NCBI RefSeq assembly: GCF_040654195.1 | Contig: NZ_JBFAHM010000003.1 | Location: forward strand, 1 to 64,000 | Source: Hamadaea sp013361475 | GTDB lineage: Bacteria > Actinomycetota > Actinomycetes > Mycobacteriales > Micromonosporaceae | Direction: 5' to 3' | Length of the DNA: 64,000 bases | Shown: piece by piece, positions 58,569 to 64,000 of the stretch | Layout: each line of letters begins with the position of its first letter | Position numbering within the stretch: the first letter of the stretch is position 1 | Notes under the pieces: generated by a model | What the model was told of the DNA's origin: nothing | Database searches by the model: none | The model's input: only the letters and a program-made list of their open reading frames with translations | Made by a program: the position numbers and the translations under genes

Positions 58569-59584
58569 AGCTTCGTCTGGGGACGAGGGGTTCGGCCCTG
58601 GCGCTGGCCCAGTCGCAGATGGTCGCCGACGCGGTGACCGCCGCGACCGGTCAGGCCGTGGAACTCGTCGAAATCGTCACGCCGGGCGACCGCTCGGCGG
58701 CGCCGGTGCAGCGCCTCGGGGTGGGCGTGTTCGTCTCCGCCCTGCGGGACGCGCTGCTGGCCAAGGAGATCGACTTCGCCGTCCACTCGTACAAGGACCT
58801 GCCGACGGCGTCGACGGACGACCTGATCATCGCGGCCGTGCCGGAGCGGGCGGACCCACGTGACGTGCTCGTCGCCCGGGACGGCCTGACCCTGGCCGAA
58901 CTGCCGCCGAGTTCCCTGGTCGGCACCGGGGCGTTGCGGCGGATCGCCCAGCTCCAGGCGCTCGGCCTGGGGTTGCGGACGACGCCGATCCGGGGCAACG
59001 TGGACTCCCGGCTGCGCCGTGTCGCGTCCGGCGAACTGGACGCGATCGTGCTGGCCAAGGCTGGTCTCGACCGGCTCGGCCGGTCCGCCGAGGCGACCGA
59101 GGCGCTCGACCCGATGCTGATGCTGCCCGCGCCCGCCCAGGGCGCCCTGGCGGTGGAGTGCCGGGCCGACGACAACGACCTGGTGGCGGCGCTGAGCGCG
59201 CTCGACCACTCGGCCACGCGGGCGGCGGTCGCCGCCGAGCGTGGTCTGCTCGCCCAGCTCGAGGCCGGGTGCTCCGCGCCGATCGCGGGCCTGGCCGAGA
59301 TCAGTGAAGCTGGGGCTGGCCCCGGCCGTCCTCCCGGTTCCCTGCGGGCACCGGATCGAGCGGCCGGTGCCGCTAGTGAAGACGAGATCTACCTGCGCGG
59401 CGCGGTCTTCAGCGAAGACGGCCGTCACGCCATCCGGCTGTCGCGCACGGGCACCTTCGCCGACGCCGACCAGATCGGCCGGCTTCTCGCCGCGGACCTG
59501 CTCGCGGCGGGCGCAGATCGTCTTTTCGCCTTCAACGGTGGGGAGACGGATGAGAATGATGCTGTACCTGGGAGTGCACAATGA
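58565..59584 (+). CDS. hemC: Hydroxymethylbilane synthase HemC
   Basis: Joins four porphobilinogens into hydroxymethylbilane. 339 residues. N-terminal LRLGTRGSALALAQSQMVAD, then VHSYKDLPTAS and GTGALRRIAQLQAL. The dipyrromethane cofactor cysteine is in LEAGCSAPIAGLAEI. Directly after it comes an about 25-residue Gly/Pro/Ala insert (GAGPGRPPGSLRAPDRAAGA) before DEIYLRGAVF, longer than usual. GTG overlaps hemA by four bases, and its stop overlaps the next gene by four. Confidence 0.96.
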   Translation: MKLRLGTRGSALALAQSQMVADAVTAATGQAVELVEIVTPGDRSAAPVQRLGVGVFVSALRDALLAKEIDFAVHSYKDLPTASTDDLIIAAVPERADPRDVLVARDGLTLAELPPSSLVGTGALRRIAQLQALGLGLRTTPIRGNVDSRLRRVASGELDAIVLAKAGLDRLGRSAEATEALDPMLMLPAPAQGALAVECRADDNDLVAALSALDHSATRAAVAAERGLLAQLEAGCSAPIAGLAEISEAGAGPGRPPGSLRAPDRAAGAASEDEIYLRGAVFSEDGRHAIRLSRTGTFADADQIGRLLAADLLAAGADRLFAFNGGETDENDAVPGSAQ

Positions 59585-61161
59585 CCCGCACCCGTAAGCC
59601 GGCCGGCCACATCGCGTTCGTCGGAGCCGGGCCGGGCGATCCCGGCCTGGTCACCCGCCGGGCCTACGACGCCTTGGCCGACGCCGACCACGTCGTCTAC
59701 GACCGGGGCGTACCCGACACGCTCCTCACCGCGCTGCGGGAGGTAGTGCCGCCCGAGGCCGAATGGTCTCCGGCCGAGGGCGCGCCCGGGGACGTCGCGA
59801 AGGTGCTCCTCAACGAGGCCAAGTCCGGCCGTAACGCGGTCCACCTCGTCACCGGCGACCCGTTCGGCCACGACTCCGTGGTCCGCGAGGTTCAGGCCGT
59901 GGCGCGGACCGCTGTCCGCTTCGCCGTGGTCCCGGGCGTGAGCCAGTCCGCGGGTGTCGCGACCTACGCCGGGGTCCCGCTCGCCGGGGTGCGCACGGTC
60001 GCGGACATCGAAGACATCGCCGAGGTCGACTTCCCGGCGCTCGCGGCGGGCCTGCGCCGCGGCTCGATCGCGCTCAGCGTCGACGCCGGCGATCTGGCGG
60101 CGGTACGCGACGGGCTGCTGGCGAGTGGCGTCGAGGGGTCGACGCCGGTCGCGATCACCGGAGACGGAACCGGCGAGACGCAGTACACGACCGTGTCGAC
60201 CGTGGACAGCTTCGTCGCCGCCGCGCTCGGCTTCAGCGGCCGGGCGGTGCTCTCCGTCGGCACCGGCGTCCAGCTGCGAGACAAGCTCGGCTGGTGGGAG
60301 AACCGCCCGCTCTACGGCTGGCGTGTCCTCGTGCCGCGAACCAAGGAGCAGGCCGGCGCGATGAGCGAGCGGCTGCGGGCGTACGGGGCGATCCCGTGCG
60401 AGGTGCCGACCATCGCGGTGGAGCCGCCGCGGACGCCGGCGCAGATGGAACGCGCCATCAAGGGCCTGGTCGACGGCCGGTACGCCTGGACGATCTTCAC
60501 CAGCGTGAACGCCGTCAAGGCGGTCTGGGAGAAGTTCGCCGAGCACGGGCTGGACGCGCGCCACTTCGGCGGGGTGAAGATCGCCTGCATCGGCGAGGCC
60601 ACCGCCGAGGCGGTCCGGTCCTTCGGCATCCAGCCGGAGCTGATCCCCGGCACCGAGCAGACCTCCGAGGGCCTGCTCGCCGAGTTCGCCCCGCACGACG
60701 AGATGCTCGACCCGGTCGGGCGCATCCTGCTGCCGCGGGCCGACATCGCGACGGAGACCCTGGTCGCCGGACTGACCGAGATGGGCTGGGAGGTCGACGA
60801 CGTCACGGCGTACCGGACCGTCCGGGCCGCGCCGCCGCCGGAGGAGATCCGCAACGCGATCAAGCAGGGCGGGTTCGACGCGGTGCTGTTCACCTCGTCC
60901 TCCACCGTCCGGAACCTGGTCGGCATCGCGGGCAAGCCCCACCAGCGGACCGTCGTCGCGGTGATCGGGCCGAAGACGCACGACACGGCGATCGAGTTCG
61001 GTCTCCGGGTCGACGTCCAGCCCGAGCACGCCTCGGTGCCGGACCTCGTCGAGGCCCTGGCCTCGTACGCCGTCGAACTGCGCGAGAAGCTCGCGACCAT
61101 GCCGCCCAAGAGCCGTCGCGGTTCCAAGGTGCAGGGACCGACGGCGCTGCGATTCCGCTGA
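59581..61161 (+). CDS. hemD: Uroporphyrinogen-III synthase fused to uroporphyrinogen methyltransferase
   Basis: 526-residue fusion found in actinobacteria. The N-terminal part (1-240) is a CobA/SUMT tetrapyrrole methylase (VGAGPGDPGLVTRRAYDALA, LVTGDPFGHDS, VPGVSQSAGVATYAGVPLAG). The C-terminal part is HemD (LVPRTKEQAGAMSERLRAYG, then TIFTSVNAVKAVWEKF and FTSSSTVRNLVGIAG). Together they close the ring to uroporphyrinogen III and can divert it to sirohaem or cobalamin. ATG overlaps the hemC stop (ATGA). Confidence 0.95.
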   Translation: MTRTRKPAGHIAFVGAGPGDPGLVTRRAYDALADADHVVYDRGVPDTLLTALREVVPPEAEWSPAEGAPGDVAKVLLNEAKSGRNAVHLVTGDPFGHDSVVREVQAVARTAVRFAVVPGVSQSAGVATYAGVPLAGVRTVADIEDIAEVDFPALAAGLRRGSIALSVDAGDLAAVRDGLLASGVEGSTPVAITGDGTGETQYTTVSTVDSFVAAALGFSGRAVLSVGTGVQLRDKLGWWENRPLYGWRVLVPRTKEQAGAMSERLRAYGAIPCEVPTIAVEPPRTPAQMERAIKGLVDGRYAWTIFTSVNAVKAVWEKFAEHGLDARHFGGVKIACIGEATAEAVRSFGIQPELIPGTEQTSEGLLAEFAPHDEMLDPVGRILLPRADIATETLVAGLTEMGWEVDDVTAYRTVRAAPPPEEIRNAIKQGGFDAVLFTSSSTVRNLVGIAGKPHQRTVVAVIGPKTHDTAIEFGLRVDVQPEHASVPDLVEALASYAVELREKLATMPPKSRRGSKVQGPTALRFR

Positions 61162-61179
61162 CTCTCCTAGGAGGCGATC

Positions 61180-62160
61180 ATGGGATTTCCGGAGATCCGG
61201 CCACGCCGACTGCGGACCACCCCCGCGCTGCGGCGGCTGGTCAGTGAGACGCGGCTGCACCCGGCCGAGCTGATCCTGCCGATGTTCGTCAAGGAAGGCT
61301 TGACCGAGCCCCGGCCGATCGCCTCGATGCCCGGGGTCCTGCAGCACTCGCGGGAGTCGCTCCGGAAGGCGGCCGCCGAGGCGGTCGAGGCGGGCATCGG
61401 CGGGATCATGCTGTTCGGCATCCCCGAGACCAAGGACGCCGCCGGCTCCGGCGGAATCGACCCGGGCGGCATCCTCAACGTCGCCATCCGGGACGTGATC
61501 TCCGAGGTCGGCGACTCGACCGTGGTCATGAGCGACCTGTGCCTGGACGAGTTCACCTCGCACGGGCACTGCGGCGTCCTGGCCACGGACGGCTCGGTCG
61601 ACAACGACGCGACCCTCGACGCGTACGCGAAGATGGCGGTCGCGCAGGCGGCGGCCGGAGTCCACATGGTGGGGCCGTCCGGGATGATGGACGGCCAGGT
61701 CGGCGTGGTCCGCCGCGCGCTGGACGAAGCCGGATACCGCGACGTCACGATCCTCGCGTACGCCGTGAAGTACGCGTCGTCCTTCTTCGGCCCGTTCCGG
61801 GACGCCGTGGAGTCGTCGCTGGACGGCGATCGGCGTACCTACCAGCAGGACCCGGCGAACCTCCGGGAGTCGCTGCGTGAGGTGGCGCTGGACGTCGCCG
61901 AGGGCGCCGACATCGTGATGGTGAAGCCGGCGCTGCCCTACCTCGACGTCGTGTCGGCCGTTCGGCAGCACGTCGACGTCCCGGTGGCGGCCTACCAGGT
62001 CAGCGGCGAGTACGCCATGGTCGAGGCGGCCGCGGCGAACGGCTGGCTGGACCGGGACCGGGTCATGCTGGAGACGCTGCACTCGATCAAGCGCGCGGGC
62101 GCCTCCATGATCCTGACCTACTGGGCGGTGGACGCCGCCCGGCGCCTGCACCGGCTCTGA
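61180..62160 (+). CDS. hemB: Delta-aminolevulinic acid dehydratase HemB
   Basis: Condenses two 5-aminolevulinates into porphobilinogen. 326 residues. Recognisable blocks are RPRRLRTTPALRRLVSETRL, SDLCLDEFTSHGHCGVL with metal or potassium ligands, and the two active-site lysines in ILAYAVKYASSFFGPFRDA and VMVKPALPYLDV. TAGGAGG eight nt before the ATG is a strong ribosome site. It lies 18 bp after hemD and ends the rex-hemACDB operon. Confidence 0.96.
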   Translation: MGFPEIRPRRLRTTPALRRLVSETRLHPAELILPMFVKEGLTEPRPIASMPGVLQHSRESLRKAAAEAVEAGIGGIMLFGIPETKDAAGSGGIDPGGILNVAIRDVISEVGDSTVVMSDLCLDEFTSHGHCGVLATDGSVDNDATLDAYAKMAVAQAAAGVHMVGPSGMMDGQVGVVRRALDEAGYRDVTILAYAVKYASSFFGPFRDAVESSLDGDRRTYQQDPANLRESLREVALDVAEGADIVMVKPALPYLDVVSAVRQHVDVPVAAYQVSGEYAMVEAAAANGWLDRDRVMLETLHSIKRAGASMILTYWAVDAARRLHRL

Positions 62161-62207
62161 CCCGCCGCCCGCGCTGCGCCCACCGCGCGCTCTCGCTGGG
62201 CGCTTAC

Positions 62208-62234
62208 GCTGCGCTCGCTGCGCTCGCTGCGCGC
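62208..62234. repeat. 9-bp tandem repeat
   Basis: Three units of GCTGCGCTC, the last with one change, in the otherwise featureless GC-rich gap after hemB. Confidence 0.75.
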
Positions 62235-62250
62235 CCGCGCAAGATCAGCG

Positions 62251-62308
62251 CAGGATCAGGGATCGCGGTCGAATCTTGCTCCAAGATTCGACCCGGATCC
62301 CTGATCCG
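62251..62308. repeat. 59-bp family palindrome, copy 8
   Basis: Copy with loop CTC and worn ends (CAGGATC and GATCCGC). It lies between convergent genes, 90 bp after hemB and 102 bp from the acetyltransferase stop. Both arms carry GGGATC and GATCCC as in copy 6. Confidence 0.88.
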
Positions 62309-62410
62309 CCGCCGATCTTGGAGCCGCGAGCGGCTCGAGCGGCGGCCCGTGGGGCGAGCCGCATGTGGCACGGGTGGCCCGAGCGGGCGCGGAGCGAGGA
62401 CGGGGAGCGG

Positions 62411-63493
62411 TCAGGCGATGCCGAGGGCGCGGGCCAGGTCCGGCACGTCGGCCTCGAACTCGAGCCAGTCGCGGTCGGCGCTGAAGCCCAGCTCCGCGTT
62501 GACCTTGAGGAGCGGTTCGTTGACCGCCGCGTTCCAGGTCTGTACCTGCCGCAGCGACGGCACGGCCGAGCGCAGCTCGAACAGCATCCGGGCCTTGATC
62601 GCCCGGCCGACGCCGTAGCCCCGGTGCTGCGGCACTACGACGGTGTCGTACTGGTCGGCCCGCATCGGGCGCTGCTCGGGCACGACAACCTCGGTCAGCC
62701 CGGCGACCACGCCGGTGGCCTCGTGCACGGCCACGACGATGTACGGGCGCAGCCCTCGGGCGTGGAGGCAGGACAGGCTCGCCCGGAGCCGGTCGGGCTC
62801 GTAGGAGCTGGGGCGCAGGTCGAGGTCGCCCAGGTCCACGTCCTGCACCTCGGCCTTGGCCGACGCGTACGCCTCGATCAGGTCGTCCGGTGGCGAGTCC
62901 GGGTAGAACCGGATGGTGTAGCCGGTGGCGATCCCGTTCGCCAGCTCGCCCAGCGCGTACCAGTCGACGGTGTCCAGGTCGAGGACGCTGCGCTGCTCGG
63001 TGAAGGCCTTCCGGAAGCCGAGCCCGGTGTAGAACTCGACACCGGGCGTGCCGCCGGGCACCTCGACCCCGATCGCCTGGAAACCTTCGGCGTGGGCGTG
63101 GCTGACCACCGCGTGCAGCAGTGTCCGGCCGAGTCCTCGCTTGCGCATTTCGGGGTGCACGATGCACTCGACGACGCCGATGTCGCCGAGCAGCAGGATG
63201 CTCGCGAAGCCCAGCAGCGGTACGCCGCGGGCGAGATCGCCTTCCTCTTTCTCGGCGATCCAGGTGATCTTGCGCTCGCCCGGCATGGTGACCGAGAGAT
63301 ATTCACGCATCAGTACATCGCGCCACGGCGGATCATCCGGGAGGTCGACGCTCATCATAGTGTTGAGCGTCTCTACCACGGTGGCTATCTCGGTGGCCGT
63401 CGCGACTCGGGGATCCCACTCGCGAACCTTCACCTGTTCAGCTTGCACGCTGCAAGGTGCCTTGGGAAGGCCTAAGTTTTCTCCACAGTGCAT
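62411..63493 (-). CDS. GNAT-family N-acetyltransferase with two domains
   Basis: 360 residues with two acetyltransferase-like halves. The first (about 20-180) has the acetyl-CoA block VHPEMRKRGLGRTLLHAVV and the second (about 210-355) QHRGYGVGRAIKARML and LQGSV-type strands near VQTWNAAVNEPLLKVNAELG. This double-GNAT form resembles MshD and related enzymes, but MshD identity is not supported by anything I can see. The start is uncertain: ATG 63493 has no ribosome site; GTG 63448 and 63433 are later choices. Substrate unknown. Confidence 0.85.
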   Translation of the reverse strand: MHCGENLGLPKAPCSVQAEQVKVREWDPRVATATEIATVVETLNTMMSVDLPDDPPWRDVLMREYLSVTMPGERKITWIAEKEEGDLARGVPLLGFASILLLGDIGVVECIVHPEMRKRGLGRTLLHAVVSHAHAEGFQAIGVEVPGGTPGVEFYTGLGFRKAFTEQRSVLDLDTVDWYALGELANGIATGYTIRFYPDSPPDDLIEAYASAKAEVQDVDLGDLDLRPSSYEPDRLRASLSCLHARGLRPYIVVAVHEATGVVAGLTEVVVPEQRPMRADQYDTVVVPQHRGYGVGRAIKARMLFELRSAVPSLRQVQTWNAAVNEPLLKVNAELGFSADRDWLEFEADVPDLARALGIA

Positions 63494-63509
63494 GCTCGAC
63501 TACTCATGG

Positions 63510-64000
63510 TCATGCCCGGCTCTTCTGGCCGTACACGTTCGCGGCGTCGAAAACCTGCTGCACCTTCGCCGAGAGATCGGGGAACGTCTTTATCGCGGCG
63601 GTCCAGTTCGCTGCTTGCGAGAGGTCCTTGTTCGCCTCGCAAAGTTTCGTGGCGGCGGCCAGTGCCGCATCGTCGATGTCGTTCGGATCGACGAGACCGT
63701 CACCGTCCGCATCGACGGCGTACGTGCGCCACGTGGCCGGCAGGAATTGCAGGGGTCCTACGGCGTGGTCCCACGCGCGGTCGTTGTCCAGCGCGCCCGC
63801 GTCGGTGTCGGCGACCTTGCTCCGGCCCGCCTTCCCGTCCAGGGCCGGGCCGACGATCGGCGGCAGCACGCGTCCGTCCGGACCCAACGTGGACGCGCCC
63901 ACCCGGCCGTGGTTGGTCTCCAGCTTGCCGATCGCGGCGATCGTCGACCACCGGACGTTGCAGCCCGGCTTCCGGCTCGTCAGCACGTATTCGGCGTACG
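63510..64000 (-). CDS. Lytic transglycosylase-like protein, 5' end beyond window
   Basis: C-terminal part of a secreted peptidoglycan lytic enzyme. The reading frame stays open to the window edge. The catalytic glutamate region is STIAAIGKLETNHGR, and the later block AVGPLQFLPATWRTYAVDAD is the hallmark of transglycosylase/RpfB-like SLT domains; TKLCEANKDLSQAANW follows. DADGDGLVDPNDIDD is a calcium-binding loop seen in this subfamily. The start and signal peptide lie to the right of the window. Confidence 0.88.
   Translation of the reverse strand, partial: YAEYVLTSRKPGCNVRWSTIAAIGKLETNHGRVGASTLGPDGRVLPPIVGPALDGKAGRSKVADTDAGALDNDRAWDHAVGPLQFLPATWRTYAVDADGDGLVDPNDIDDAALAAATKLCEANKDLSQAANWTAAIKTFPDLSAKVQQVFDAANVYGQKSRA

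Noticed and set aside
59425..62151. A 908-codon minus-strand open frame
   Set aside because: It is the complement of hemC, hemD and hemB, all unmistakable. Composition is that of a shadow frame.
62411..63493. Mycothiol synthase MshD for the double-GNAT gene
   Set aside because: The two-domain layout fits, but no MshD-specific residue pattern could be confirmed by eye, so only the family is given.
1..64000. tRNA, rRNA, insertion sequences or a replication origin
   Set aside because: I looked for tRNA-like ends, transposase motifs, DnaA-box clusters and rRNA sequence by eye and saw none. A tRNAscan run would settle the tRNA question.

Overview
This window is high-GC actinobacterial chromosome, most likely from the Micromonosporaceae or a close relative. 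Supporting features are a mycothiol pathway gene (mshA) with a mycothiol-dependent enzyme, a BldN-type sigma factor, a BldC-like HTH gene next to ribosomal protein bS22, senX3-regX3-phoU, a rex-hem operon, and a strong preference for GTAC across codon junctions. The family is an inference. The genome appears ordinary and chromosomal; I see no insertion sequence, CRISPR array, rRNA or tRNA.

The backbone follows the order known from Mycobacterium tuberculosis Rv0482-Rv0512 (recalled, not searched): murB (2.1 kb), SDR (7.6 kb), mshA (8.5 kb), ybjN-like gene (9.8 kb), gpmA (24.7 kb), sugar-phosphate isomerase (29.6 kb), Ppx/GppA (31.3 kb), regX3-senX3 (36.3-38.2 kb), HTH gene and bS22 (46.2-46.6 kb), epimerase and acyltransferase (46.7-48.7 kb), SerB-like HAD (49.8 kb), glutaredoxin (55.0 kb) and hemA-C-D-B with rex (56.4-62.2 kb). 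Lineage-specific genes are inserted into this frame. They include two tandem sortase-type surface proteins (3.3-6.7 kb), three tandem MFS paralogues (25.6-29.4 kb), a beta-helix protein with a cellulose-binding module (32.4 kb), a membrane zinc peptidase followed by a MacAB-like ABC exporter (40.9-45.9 kb), and a BldN/DUF5667 pair (50.7-52.9 kb).

The largest interruption lies between the ybjN-like gene and gpmA (10.3-24.7 kb). It holds a membrane pseudokinase, a two-component system, a DUF559/AbiEi-like orphan and the most interesting locus of the window (15.66-24.64 kb). That locus is a large LuxR-type STAND-like regulator divergent from an operon-like run of three genes. The first encodes a 786-residue acidic protein that starts with a RiPP-leader-like segment, carries about eight calcium-binding thrombospondin type 3 repeats and ends in a glycine-zipper helix. 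The second encodes a zinc-ribbon/FHA/PqqD-like/M50 intramembrane protease. The third, overlapping by ATGA, encodes a membrane Ser/Thr kinase. A 20-bp motif in the divergent promoter recurs (18/20) just after the regulator gene, upstream of a candidate structured RNA with two GGGGG loops and a clean terminator. I propose this as a leader-guided processing and signalling system for a calcium-binding surface protein; its function is unproven.

Two genome-wide patterns also stand out. Eight copies (one cut by the window edge) of a 59-bp palindrome with 28-bp arms and a hypervariable 3-nt loop sit at gene 3' ends and show compensatory arm changes. At least ten genes have a TANNNT hexamer 6-8 nt before a GTG/ATG start and no Shine-Dalgarno sequence, as expected for leaderless mRNAs.
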